From the NCBI RefSeq assembly GCF_026000775.1, contig NZ_AP026830.1, forward strand, positions 953,056 to 1,017,055: a stretch of DNA of 64,000 nt, in the 5' to 3' direction. The stretch's first letter is position 1. Every line of letters starts with the position of its first letter. The stretch comes from Vulcanisaeta souniana JCM 11219 (GTDB lineage Archaea > Thermoproteota > Thermoprotei > Thermoproteales > Thermocladiaceae). Below the pieces are notes generated by a model that did no database searches, was not told the origin of the DNA, and worked only from the letters and a program-made list of their open reading frames with translations. Made by a program: the position numbers and the translations under genes. Shown one piece after another: positions 44,292-53,231 of the stretch.

Positions 44292-46316
44292 TTAAAGTAA
44301 TGTAATTATTATTAGTATTATCAGAATCACCACGGCTAATGTCAAGAGAAGAACCTCAAGGTATGTCCTCAAGTAACCCCTCTGTATTGACCTTATGTAC
44401 CTCGATAACACAATTGTTGCATCAGGTATTATAAAGTTGAAGAACGCATCAATACCCTTGTATATGTAAAACGCGACCAGTGTTAGTATGGAACCAAAGC
44501 CCGCCAGAACCACATCCATGAAGGCCTGCAGGTAATACCTTCTCTCAAAGATCCTTGTAATTATTCCAAGGTTACCCACCCTGGGCTTTATCAATGCCGC
44601 TGCGAATATTATCCATAGAATTACACCAATGGCCATCACCGTACTATCAATACCGGCGGATATAAACACAGGAGCAGCGGGCTTAATCACAAATGGCAGT
44701 GCTAATGTGGCTAAAGCAGCGGTGCCGGTTATCGTGTAAGCAGCCACCATAAGTGGATACCTACCATGCTCCTCATGGGTATGTGGAGTCTCGCCTTTAA
44801 TGAAGTTTAGGGACGTGAACCTAGCAAGGAAGGCAACGTAAGCCAGAGTAGTTAGTATCATTAATGCATACGTGCCATAACCAACCACGGAAATAGACGC
44901 CGTGGTTACTTCATCCATTGCAGCGTGTACCCAATAACCGGCTAAAGGTGGAACACCACCGAGGGTTATTGCCGCAGCTAATGTTGCGTAGAAGGCAAGC
45001 TTCATTCTCCTACCAAGCTCTAGGTTACCCATGTTGAATCTTGTGTGTGTTACATGAATTAAGTGGCCGCTTACCAAGAATAGGGTTGCCTTTGATAATG
45101 CGTGCACTATTAAGTACGAGAATGCCACCAGAACCGCCAAAGGCACTACGTATTGACCAATGGTTATTGTTACAAATGGTGATTGCGGTATAAACGGTGT
45201 TAATGCGGTCACACCCATCATGAAGCCTAGGGAGGACATTGTAGACCCTGCCAGTATTACCTTCCTCTCATCGATCATCATTGCAAACAATGCACCAAGT
45301 AAGGCCGTTAGGAGCCCTATGTATACCGTGGCTAGGTACATAATCTCAACGCCTGGGTAAGTAATGACGCCAGCTGTATAGAGGGACTCGGTTAATCTCA
45401 TGAATATGTAAACGCCTGCGGCAACCATTGTCGCTGAGTGAAGTAGTGCTGAGACTGATGTGGGGCCTGTCATTGCCGTGAGCAACCAATCATTGAATGG
45501 AACCTGGGCGCTCTTGGTGTAGGGGCCAAGCATGAACGCCAGTAGTAGGGCTACGGTACCACCAACACCCAGTGTTGAGATTATGCTCGACCAATTTATG
45601 GCTGGGACGCCATTTACTGGCGTCAGTATTAGGGAACCACCTAGTATGCCTATTGCGGCTATTGCGCCGAGCATTGGCATATCACCAAACCTTATCGTGG
45701 CTATTGCCCTATAGGCTGCATATGATGGTGTCGTCCAAGCTGGTTTATCAAGTACTAATTTATCGCCGACCCTCCCAACGTAGGATAACTCATCATCATC
45801 CTTATACCAATGCCCTATCAATGCCCATGAACTGAAGCCAAGTCCCTCCCAACCTATGAACATGAATAGTAAGTCATTTGCGTATACCGTGAGTAACATG
45901 GATGCCGTGAAGAGGTTGAAGAAGAACCAGAACCAACCGAGCCTATAGTCATTGGCTAGGTAATCAAGGCTGTAAACACCAATTATGAAGGCTAGCCAGG
46001 CTGTTAGTAGGCCCATGTTTCGGCTAAGGAAATCTACTATGAATGACACGTATATGGTGATACTGCTGCTTGAGGATGGTAAGATCATCCATGGCATGTT
46101 ATAGGCTATGTTTTCCCATGGAAATGCGGCTTCTATGTACGTGGCTGTTACTGCGGAAATGCCAAGGCCGATAACCGCTAAGTAAGCCAGTGGTCTTGCT
46201 TTTCTCGGGTCCTGATTGAACAACCAGTAGATGGCTATTGGTGATGCGAGTATTATGGGTGATAGTAGCATTAATCCCATTAGTTCACCGAGTAGGCTTG
46301 AGAACATGCCCATCAC
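44292..46316 (-). CDS. nuoL: NADH-quinone oxidoreductase subunit L-like (NuoL/antiporter family)
   Basis: About sixteen membrane helices in 674 aa. The pore/proton-path signature GPYTKSAQVPFNDWLLTAMTGPTSVSALLHSATMVAAGVY is broken across helices 7-8, and the long amphipathic lateral helix is expected near the C terminus. It pumps protons or Na+ in complex I or related membrane hydrogenases. Its start overlaps the end of the NuoM-like gene by four bases (46313-46316). The peripheral subunits are not in this window. Confidence 0.92.
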   Translation of the reverse strand: MMGMFSSLLGELMGLMLLSPIILASPIAIYWLFNQDPRKARPLAYLAVIGLGISAVTATYIEAAFPWENIAYNMPWMILPSSSSSITIYVSFIVDFLSRNMGLLTAWLAFIIGVYSLDYLANDYRLGWFWFFFNLFTASMLLTVYANDLLFMFIGWEGLGFSSWALIGHWYKDDDELSYVGRVGDKLVLDKPAWTTPSYAAYRAIATIRFGDMPMLGAIAAIGILGGSLILTPVNGVPAINWSSIISTLGVGGTVALLLAFMLGPYTKSAQVPFNDWLLTAMTGPTSVSALLHSATMVAAGVYIFMRLTESLYTAGVITYPGVEIMYLATVYIGLLTALLGALFAMMIDERKVILAGSTMSSLGFMMGVTALTPFIPQSPFVTITIGQYVVPLAVLVAFSYLIVHALSKATLFLVSGHLIHVTHTRFNMGNLELGRRMKLAFYATLAAAITLGGVPPLAGYWVHAAMDEVTTASISVVGYGTYALMILTTLAYVAFLARFTSLNFIKGETPHTHEEHGRYPLMVAAYTITGTAALATLALPFVIKPAAPVFISAGIDSTVMAIGVILWIIFAAALIKPRVGNLGIITRIFERRYYLQAFMDVVLAGFGSILTLVAFYIYKGIDAFFNFIIPDATIVLSRYIRSIQRGYLRTYLEVLLLTLAVVILIILIIITLL

Positions 46317-47803
46317 CCCATTATTGTGCTGATACCCATTAGTATTGAATGCACGAGGTATGTGGATGCTGGTGAGAATAAAAGTATTATCGCAGCTAGA
46401 CCAAGCACGTATAGTGGTACTACGAGCTTAGGATCAACATTAACCTTGTGATAATTACCCCTGGGCTGTCCATAAAACACCTGCTTTAGTGTCCAGAAGC
46501 CGTAGTATCCCGTTAATATGAATATTATGGCTAGGCCAACGGCTAAGCCTAAGAATACCCAAAGTCCATACAGCGGCAGCACAACATTCACAAGGCCAAG
46601 GAATAGGTAGAACTCAGCAAGTAACGAGAGAGTCAGCACTCCGGAAAGGGCCATCCAGCCGAGTACGGCAGCCGCGCCGACAGATGGCATGTAGGTCTGA
46701 AGGCCGCCCATCTTCCTTATATCAAACTCCTCGTAGTAAACGATTATGGAGGCCGCGGTCATAAAGAGGACGGTTTTACCGAATAGGTGCGATATGTAAT
46801 GCATGGTTAGTCCAAGTATTCCATAAGTGCCCAGCGCCAGCCCTATTAGTAGGTATGTGGAGTTGGCTGCCGTTGAGTATGCCAACAACCACTTATAGTG
46901 ATACTGGTGCCTAATTACACCAAGGCTTATTATGATGCCACCGATTATTGCATAGATGAGTATTGGCAGCCTGAATTCATTAATGAAGTATGGGGAGATT
47001 AGGTATAACCTGGCCAGTACGTAGGCCATTAAGCCAACTAGGCCCGATATCAAGGCCGCCACTGGAGTTGGGTGAGAACCGTGAACCCAAGGTATCCACA
47101 CGTGTGGGCCAAAGCTTGGTAACTTTATTAATAATCCAATGAACATCAGCGCCCATGCTATTAGGGATATATTCTTTACTGCGGCGAGGTCCATAGTGTT
47201 GTTCTCCAGAGCCACCATTACTGCGCCTATTAGGAACAATGTGCTTGCCAGCATTCCGTATACGAAGTATAGAAGTGCTATCCAACGCCTTGTTTTACCC
47301 TGAGTGTCATAACCGTAGTAATAAATCAATATTACGGGCGTTATTAACGAAATCTCAAGGGCAATGTACATTAGCAATAGGTTATATGCATATATCAGCA
47401 GTTCCATACTGGCAGCGCATAATGTGAAGAGTAGGTAATACACGTCGAATTGCTCGGGTAACTCAAGTACGTGGAACCTATGCTTCATGTACGGGTAGGA
47501 GGCGATCTCCAGCGTTATTCCAACGAGTGCTATTGCCAGTCCAAAGGCATTGCTTAGGCCGTCGCTCATTAAGTACATCATACCTAGTGGTCTTGGTAAG
47601 GGACCACCAAGGGGTACCAGGTAGGATCCACCAAGTACTAGTAAGTACGATGCGTATATGAATAATGGTATGAATGATACCGATGTAAGGACCATAGCTG
47701 CCTTGCTGTATTTTCTACCTATTATTCCAGCTATTATTGAGGCTATGAAGGGTAGGGTAAGCGATGCTATTAATATGGGGTCACTGTGTATGGGTAGGTT
47801 CAT
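46313..47803 (-). CDS. nuoM: NADH-quinone oxidoreductase subunit M-like (NuoM/antiporter family)
   Basis: Polytopic protein of 496 aa with about fourteen helices. LIKLPSFGPHVWIPWVHGSHPTPVAALISG is the helix 7-8 signature of the NuoM/N/MrpD family (the family Lys is kept; the residue runs Pro-rich as usual). The end is a hydrophobic helix without the lateral arm. It lies upstream of NuoL with a four-base overlap, in the same operon. Which complex the pair belongs to cannot be seen; no other nuo or hydrogenase gene is adjacent. Confidence 0.9.
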   Translation of the reverse strand: MNLPIHSDPILIASLTLPFIASIIAGIIGRKYSKAAMVLTSVSFIPLFIYASYLLVLGGSYLVPLGGPLPRPLGMMYLMSDGLSNAFGLAIALVGITLEIASYPYMKHRFHVLELPEQFDVYYLLFTLCAASMELLIYAYNLLLMYIALEISLITPVILIYYYGYDTQGKTRRWIALLYFVYGMLASTLFLIGAVMVALENNTMDLAAVKNISLIAWALMFIGLLIKLPSFGPHVWIPWVHGSHPTPVAALISGLVGLMAYVLARLYLISPYFINEFRLPILIYAIIGGIIISLGVIRHQYHYKWLLAYSTAANSTYLLIGLALGTYGILGLTMHYISHLFGKTVLFMTAASIIVYYEEFDIRKMGGLQTYMPSVGAAAVLGWMALSGVLTLSLLAEFYLFLGLVNVVLPLYGLWVFLGLAVGLAIIFILTGYYGFWTLKQVFYGQPRGNYHKVNVDPKLVVPLYVLGLAAIILLFSPASTYLVHSILMGISTIMG

Positions 47804-47976
47804 GGCTTCTCACCTATTTGCTATTGTTTTTGCAGTTATCCCATCTTTACATAATCGTATTAAATAATACCTTTGTAATTTGGCGCTATTCATTAGCATA
47901 CGTGCCTTAGGGAGAGACCGTATTTTTAAGTACTACCTCTATCATCTGTCAATGCTTAAGAGTAAAAGGAGTTACG

Positions 47977-48546
47977 GTGAATCCGAAAATGCAGGTGTTT
48001 AGGCCATATATTGATCATGGAAAATCTGCAGGGTTTTTAGATGATTTAAGGCTTGGCAAGCAGAGAGTTGAGACTAAGCAGGTCATACTTGCAATACTTA
48101 GGAAACTCAATGTACTCAAAGATGGCAAAACTGGTTGGCTTAATCATCCAGTAGTCGTTATGTACTTCAATAATGGACGCCCATATTTAGATGACCTCAT
48201 TAGGTATTTCTACTCCGTTATTGATGAGTGGGAACGTAGGGGGTTTGTGAATAATATTTCCATAGGTGATATTGAGCCCTTGCTCAACAATGTCGAACAT
48301 GAGGATGGGACACCGGTGACTGAGGTTATTGCTAGGGAGTACCGCAGAGTACTATTGCTGAAGGATCCCTGCTATTACATAAATAAGCTGAGTACTGATG
48401 AGTTGCTTGAGTTATTGAATACGGAGCCCGTGTATTTCAGGGGCATTAATACATGGATTAGGGATGTCTATGATACATACATTGAGTTCATGAATACTCT
48501 TAGGAACGGGCGGATACCCTGTGAGTCAATATTCCCAAGGAGGTGA
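47977..48546 (+). CDS. Pyrimidine dimer DNA glycosylase-like protein (Pyr_excise/MSMEG_6728-like)
   Basis: The first ~80 residues match the pattern MQVFRPYIDHGKSAGFLDDLRLGKQRVETKQ and GWLNHPVVVMY, YSVIDEWERRGF, of a family annotated as pyrimidine dimer DNA glycosylase/T4 endonuclease V-like. The C-terminal half (~100 aa) is helical and divergent. It would work in base excision of UV damage if active. Start is GTG 47977 with AAGGAG five bases upstream; ATG 47989, the family's usual start, is the alternative. Activity is not proven by the sequence. Confidence 0.6.
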   Translation: MNPKMQVFRPYIDHGKSAGFLDDLRLGKQRVETKQVILAILRKLNVLKDGKTGWLNHPVVVMYFNNGRPYLDDLIRYFYSVIDEWERRGFVNNISIGDIEPLLNNVEHEDGTPVTEVIAREYRRVLLLKDPCYYINKLSTDELLELLNTEPVYFRGINTWIRDVYDTYIEFMNTLRNGRIPCESIFPRR

Positions 48547-48604
48547 GTCATCCTTCTCGCCCGTCTCTCATCACTTCTCAGAACCAACGCGCCTAATCAT
48601 TAAT
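48546..48604 (-). ncRNA. Candidate C/D box sRNA with weak D box
   Basis: On the minus strand: box C ATGATTA (48594-48600), 13-nt guide-like interval, D' CTGA (48578-48581), 3-nt spacer, C' GTGATGA (48568-48574), then a 16-nt interval and ATGA (48548-48551) where D should be CTGA. GTTTATAAG at 48626-48634 lies ~26 nt from the predicted 5' end (it may also serve tmcA on the plus strand). The C/D' half is convincing, the C'/D half is not. The 3' edge touches the end of the 47977-48546 gene. Confidence 0.45.
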
Positions 48605-48661
48605 AGTACGCATTACTTGTATTATGTTTATAAGTACTTGTTCATACAGTGTTATTGATCA

Positions 48662-51073
48662 GTGGGTATGGGCTGGAGTGATCTGTTGCGGGAATTGGTT
48701 AAGGAGGGTTTATCTTCCAATCATAGGAGGCTCATTGTACTTGTGGGAATTAATGAGGAGAAATTAGCTAGGTATGCCGCTGACTCACTTAGGGTGTTTT
48801 CATCATTAGTTAAGGGTGCGCGTGGCTTGTACATGTATCAACCAGAGTATGCAGATGCCCAGAGGAGAATGAGTAGGTTTAAGGGATTTATTAATGGTGT
48901 CCCGGTGGTTATTGATTACAAGCCGTATAAGGAGACCGACAAGTTGCTTGGTACCACTGTGGATTTCACAATACTTGACCTGGTAAATGACCTGAAGCCA
49001 AATGATGTGGGTAGGTTGGGAGGCATTGTTAGGGGTGGTGGTATTTACGTGTTTATGATACCCCCATTAAGTGAATGGGTGAAACAATTAACAAAATTTC
49101 AACAAAGCATCCTCGTTCCTCAGTACGGTCCTGACCACGTCAGGCACTTCCTGAAGGTTAGGTTTTGGAACAAGTTGATGAATATGAATAAGGCATTAGC
49201 CATTAATGTGGACTCTGACGAGGTAGTAAAGGAGCCAGTTCTTGGTAATGTACAGCCTTGGAAGCCCAAGGAAATAGTAATACCTGAAAAGGCAAGGTTC
49301 TCTAGGGCAATTTACGAATTGGCTAAGACTCAGGACCAGGTTGAGGCTCTTAGGGCAATGGAGGTACTGATGGAGAGACCGCCTAGGGGTAAGAAGGTTA
49401 ATGTGGTGCTGATTGCGGATAGAGGCAGGGGTAAGTCGGCGATTATTGGTTTAGCTCTGGCTGCCCTGGCCCATAGGCTTAGGAAGGTTAAGGGTAGGGT
49501 TAGGCTTGCGGTTACTGCTATGAATCCCAGCAATGTATCAACTCTCATGGAGTTCGTGGTTAAGGGCCTTAAGGCGTTGAACTATGATGTTGACCTGAGT
49601 TACTGGGGCAGTGATGTGGTGTCGGTTAAGGTAGGTGTCTCCATCTTCATAGACTACATAAGGCCCTATGATATGCTCAGTGAGGAGGGTAGGGACATTG
49701 TTGTGGTTGATGAGGCTGCGATGATACCGTTGCCGGTGCTTTATGGGATCCATGGCAGGTTTAGTAGGGTTATTTATGCATCCACAATACATGGTTATGA
49801 AGGCGCAGGCAGAGGCTTTAGTCTCAGGTTCCTTAAGTTTCTGCGTGAAGATAGGGATACGAGGGTTATTGAGTATGAACTTAAGGAGCCAATCAGGTAT
49901 GCACTCGGCGATCCCGTTGAGCATTGGCTATTTGACACATTGCTACTTGATGCAGAGCCCGCTAAAATAACGAATGAGGATTATGACTTGATAAACAAAC
50001 GCGGGTTTAACTACGTAATACCTGATCTAAAGGAGTTCTTCTTAACTAATGAGGATCAACTAAGGCAGTTCTTCGGTATATATGTCCAGGCTCATTACAG
50101 GAATGAGCCAGATGACTTGGGTATGATGATGGACGCGCCGCATCACTTCATTAGGGCCCTATCGCTTAATAATGGTAAGATAGTGGTGTCCGTGGAACTG
50201 GCTGAGGAGGGTGGAATAAACGATGAGTTAATAGACCTGGTGGTAAGGGGCCTAAAGTTACCTGGTAATATATTACCTGACAGGATAATTAAGTATTGGG
50301 GGCTCACGGAATTCGCTAAGTTAAGGGGTTGGAGAATAATTAGGATCGCCACGCATCCTGAGCTTCAGGATAAGGGACTGGGTACTGAGATGCTTAGGAA
50401 AATTGAGGAGGAGGCCAGGGAGAGAGGTATTGACTGGATTGGGGTTGGTTTTGGCGTTAACGCCAAGTTACTGAATTTCTGGATCAGGAATGGTTACATG
50501 CCGGTTCACATAAGTCCGGAGAGGAATCCAATAAGCGGTGAGTACAGTGTGTTGCTTGCTAAACCCATTAATGAAGCAGCAGGGGACACAATAATATATG
50601 CCAATAAGGAGTTTAGACTAAGGCTACTTAATTCATTGCAAGGGCCATTCCATGACATGGAGCCTGACGTGGTCAGGATGCTATTAACCGACTGGGGCCA
50701 ACCACTAGACCCTAGTTATAGCCCGAGACTTACTGATGCACAGGTTAGGCGTTTAGTTGCATATTCATGGGGCCCAATGACATATGAAAACACTACTGAC
50801 GCAATAACCGAATTAGTAAGAACGTATTATCTAAGGAAGGGTGCTGATTCTATTGAGCTTCCCTTGTTCTATGAAGAGGTTATTATATGTAAGGTTCTTC
50901 AGGCAAGGCCTTGGAAGGAAGCAGCAAGGGTCCTTGGTCTTAGGAAATCGACGTTAATGTTGCTGCTCAGGGAAGTAGTTAAGCTCCTTATTCAGTATTA
51001 CATTAAGTATACCGAAATACCCGAATTTATGATAAGCGTTACTAAATCCCAAAGAAAAGGACAATCGAGGTAG
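48662..51073 (+). CDS. tmcA: tRNA(Met) cytidine acetyltransferase TmcA
   Basis: Forms N4-acetylcytidine in RNA using acetyl-CoA and ATP. Domains in order: an N-terminal DUF1726-like part, an RNA helicase-like ATPase with Walker A DRGRGKSAIIGLAL and Walker B VVVDEAAMIPLPVL, a GNAT domain with IATHPELQDKGLGTEML (acetyl-CoA loop), and a C-terminal tRNA-binding helical domain. Length 803 aa fits archaeal TmcA/Nat10. The start is GTG 48662; ATG two codons on is also possible. Archaea of this group carry many ac4C sites in rRNA and tRNA. Confidence 0.97.
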   Translation: MGMGWSDLLRELVKEGLSSNHRRLIVLVGINEEKLARYAADSLRVFSSLVKGARGLYMYQPEYADAQRRMSRFKGFINGVPVVIDYKPYKETDKLLGTTVDFTILDLVNDLKPNDVGRLGGIVRGGGIYVFMIPPLSEWVKQLTKFQQSILVPQYGPDHVRHFLKVRFWNKLMNMNKALAINVDSDEVVKEPVLGNVQPWKPKEIVIPEKARFSRAIYELAKTQDQVEALRAMEVLMERPPRGKKVNVVLIADRGRGKSAIIGLALAALAHRLRKVKGRVRLAVTAMNPSNVSTLMEFVVKGLKALNYDVDLSYWGSDVVSVKVGVSIFIDYIRPYDMLSEEGRDIVVVDEAAMIPLPVLYGIHGRFSRVIYASTIHGYEGAGRGFSLRFLKFLREDRDTRVIEYELKEPIRYALGDPVEHWLFDTLLLDAEPAKITNEDYDLINKRGFNYVIPDLKEFFLTNEDQLRQFFGIYVQAHYRNEPDDLGMMMDAPHHFIRALSLNNGKIVVSVELAEEGGINDELIDLVVRGLKLPGNILPDRIIKYWGLTEFAKLRGWRIIRIATHPELQDKGLGTEMLRKIEEEARERGIDWIGVGFGVNAKLLNFWIRNGYMPVHISPERNPISGEYSVLLAKPINEAAGDTIIYANKEFRLRLLNSLQGPFHDMEPDVVRMLLTDWGQPLDPSYSPRLTDAQVRRLVAYSWGPMTYENTTDAITELVRTYYLRKGADSIELPLFYEEVIICKVLQARPWKEAARVLGLRKSTLMLLLREVVKLLIQYYIKYTEIPEFMISVTKSQRKGQSR

Positions 51074-51113
51074 AGGGATTCCTTTAAAATAGGTTCTTTA
51101 TTTATTAAGGCGC

Positions 51114-51344
51114 ATGGCTAAAAATGGAAAGAGAAGAATTGTAATAGAGATAGATGAGAGTCAATATGAAGCACTAAAAAGGCTTAAGCAAGCGTTTCAT
51201 TCCCGTAGTTGGGCCGACCTTCTTCTAAGGTGCCTGGATAATTCTCTCGTTATTAATGAGATAGTGGAAATGCACAATGACATCAAAGACCTGGGCAGAA
51301 CCATTGATGAACTAGCTAGACTAATCAGGGAGGAGGGGAAGTAA
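51114..51344 (+). CDS. Small ribbon-helix-helix-like protein
   Basis: A 76-aa basic-then-acidic protein. KRRIVIEIDESQYEALKRLKQAFHSRSWADLLLRCL fits a beta strand and two helices as in RHH repressors; the C-terminal ~30 residues are a short coiled coil (NEIVEMHNDIKDLGRTIDELARLIREE). It lies between tmcA and the operon starting at 51427. It may control that operon, but this is inferred from position only. ATG at 51114 follows a TATA-like TCTTTATTTATT. Confidence 0.65.
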   Translation: MAKNGKRRIVIEIDESQYEALKRLKQAFHSRSWADLLLRCLDNSLVINEIVEMHNDIKDLGRTIDELARLIREEGK

Positions 51345-51426
51345 TTTGTTCATTGTTTCTGAGTATCATTTCTCGTAATTATCAAGCAAGTAAAGAATAA
51401 ATATAACTCAACTAATGAGAATCTGA

Positions 51427-51822
51427 ATGCTAATAATGCTATTCAGCACGATTGAGGAAGCTATTAATAAATTAAGTACTTTCAAGGAACAATTAATACA
51501 ATTAAAAGGAAAATATGATAAGATTAATGAGGCACTAAGGGCAAATGCCAATATCGAGGAGATAATCATGAAATCAGGACCTCAACCATCACATAGGGTA
51601 ATAATTATGACAACAATACCATATCCAATAAACATGCATATTGCGCCCCACTATGCATGGTTGGTGAATAAAATAAGCGCGTTGAATGATAATATTAGTT
51701 ACATAATTAATGAAATTGATAAAGTAAATAACTACTTAAATAATACCAAGTTTAGAGATGCTTCAGTGGCAATAATTATTGATCATGAAAGTAAGAAGAC
51801 GAAGTTGGTGATCATGCCATGA
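51427..51822 (+). CDS. Helix-hairpin array protein 1 (unknown system)
   Basis: 131 aa, soluble, no signal. Layout: helix ~8-45 (STIEEAINKLSTFKEQLIQL), strand pair ~56-75 (HRVIIMTTIPYPINMHI), long helix ~78-112, strand pair ~117-131 ending KTKLVIMP. The same order recurs in the following genes, although identity is low. AATAAATATAAC near 51393-51404 lies ~26 nt from ATG 51427, so this gene opens the operon. Its stop overlaps the next start by four bases (ATGA). No known family; function unknown. Confidence 0.72.
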   Translation: MLIMLFSTIEEAINKLSTFKEQLIQLKGKYDKINEALRANANIEEIIMKSGPQPSHRVIIMTTIPYPINMHIAPHYAWLVNKISALNDNISYIINEIDKVNNYLNNTKFRDASVAIIIDHESKKTKLVIMP

Positions 51823-52211
51823 CCGCCAACGTAGATATTAGTATTAATGTGGATGAGCTATATAGAAGAATATTAGAAGGTAAAAAGAAACTTGTTGAGT
51901 ATGTCAAGAACCTATCCCTTGTTTATGACAAGGCAAATGAACAACTAGACCTACCTGATAAAAGTGAAAAGATGATCATTGATATATCTAATTCAGTACC
52001 GATAGTAATATACAAGGAACCATCTAAGGAGGCATACAGGGAATTATTCTCCAGGGCATTACTATTCCTTAAGCTGGAATATGCGATTTACGAATCCATT
52101 GAGACCAGGTTAGGTAAACTTAAAGGGCTAGGTTTTAAAGCAATGGTTAGGTACTTCAGTGACGTACCCTCCGTGGTGGTGATAAACCTTGATAGTGCTA
52201 AGGAGCAGTAA
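51819..52211 (+). CDS. Helix-hairpin array protein 2 (unknown system)
   Basis: 130 aa. Helix ~9-47, strand pair ~52-66 (MIIDISNSVPIVIYKEP), helix ~69-104, strand pair ~108-125 (MVRYFSDVPSVVVINLD). This is the same layout as protein 1, and the hairpin turn SNSVP/SDVP matches turns in proteins 4, 5 and 6. It is soluble and lacks cysteine. Start overlaps the previous stop by four bases, which implies translational coupling. Function unknown. Confidence 0.72.
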   Translation: MTANVDISINVDELYRRILEGKKKLVEYVKNLSLVYDKANEQLDLPDKSEKMIIDISNSVPIVIYKEPSKEAYRELFSRALLFLKLEYAIYESIETRLGKLKGLGFKAMVRYFSDVPSVVVINLDSAKEQ

Positions 52212-52215
52212 GTTG

Positions 52216-52830
52216 ATGGATATAGTTGCGGAATTCGGCAATAAGCTCAACGAGGTACTTCGGACTATTGAGGAGAATCATGCGTATAATCCTGATAATG
52301 ATCTTATGAACAGGATAATTAGGGAGTTAAGGAGCAAGGGCGCAGCCACACTGGTCAAGGGTAACGCAAGTATTGTGTCCAAGGTTAATGGTATTGAGGT
52401 GACCTTCGTATTAACGGCTGATGGTTATAAGAATATAATGCGCGATATTGTTAATTACTATACCAATATTTTAATGTCTATTAAGCAAGTACTGGAACTT
52501 ACTAATAAGTTAGGTGTGTCTGATGAATATACAGTGATCATAAGTGATTCAGCCATCGATATCCTGATAGGCTACTCATTACCTGACCTGTCAGAAACTC
52601 CATTACTAAGTATACCAAGTGTTAAGGAGACCATTGAGATACCCAGTGTTTTGAGTAATGTCACTAAGATGACTGCCGATGAGGTTGCCAAGATCATGGT
52701 TCAAATTGATAATGTGATCTCATCATTAGGCAACATCTCAAGTCGCATAGAGACTGTAATTAAGTTGGACGACATTGAATACCCAGAGCCGTTCAAGGTT
52801 ATTGAGAAAAAGGTGGGTGGTGTATCATGA
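52216..52830 (+). CDS. Helix-hairpin array protein 3 (unknown system)
   Basis: About 204 aa from ATG 52216 (the upstream frame to 52189 overlaps the previous gene). Helix ~4-40, strand pair ~54-70 (SIVSKVNGIEVTFVLT), helix ~74-103, strand pair ~108-122 (YTVIISDSAIDILIGYSLP), then a Pro/Ser/Thr-rich linker and another amphipathic helix (~155-195). It is the longest of the plus-strand set, with an extra C-terminal helical part. Stop overlaps the next start by four bases. Function unknown. Confidence 0.7.
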   Translation: MDIVAEFGNKLNEVLRTIEENHAYNPDNDLMNRIIRELRSKGAATLVKGNASIVSKVNGIEVTFVLTADGYKNIMRDIVNYYTNILMSIKQVLELTNKLGVSDEYTVIISDSAIDILIGYSLPDLSETPLLSIPSVKETIEIPSVLSNVTKMTADEVAKIMVQIDNVISSLGNISSRIETVIKLDDIEYPEPFKVIEKKVGGVS

Positions 52831-53231
52831 TCATTGAAATTAAGAAATTTAATTCATTGAATGAATTAATTCAGTCCCTAAAAAACGAGTTAAGCAATTC
52901 GAATGTATTTATGTATATATTAAGGCAGAATTGGAACGAATTACTGGGTTCTGAAAATAACGTTGTTTTAGCCAATGAGATATCTGAAATTATAAAATTT
53001 ATCGATGGTGGTACAGAGGTTTTCTCCCTGAAGTTTATTTACAAATCAGGTACCAACACAAAGAGTAATGTTATTAATGAAGCCGCCGGTTATGAACAGT
53101 TGAAGACCGCAATAATAAAGTCTATAATATACAAGCTGGAAAGTCTCAGTAATATTAACAAGGATAAACCATTAATTGCATTACTCGTAGACTCAATACC
53201 AATAATGATAATAATGCAGGGCTCAGGTTAG
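52827..53231 (+). CDS. Helix-hairpin array protein 4 (unknown system)
   Basis: 134 aa. Short N-terminal strand (MIIEIKKF), helix ~10-30, helix/strand with KFIYKSGTN, helix ~90-105 and a terminal strand pair LIALLVDSIPIMIIMQ. The VDSIP turn matches the ANGIP and DNGMP turns of proteins 5 and 6. It is the last gene of the plus-strand operon and its last four bases overlap the convergent gene at 53228-54100. Function unknown. Confidence 0.7.
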   Translation: MIIEIKKFNSLNELIQSLKNELSNSNVFMYILRQNWNELLGSENNVVLANEISEIIKFIDGGTEVFSLKFIYKSGTNTKSNVINEAAGYEQLKTAIIKSIIYKLESLSNINKDKPLIALLVDSIPIMIIMQGSG

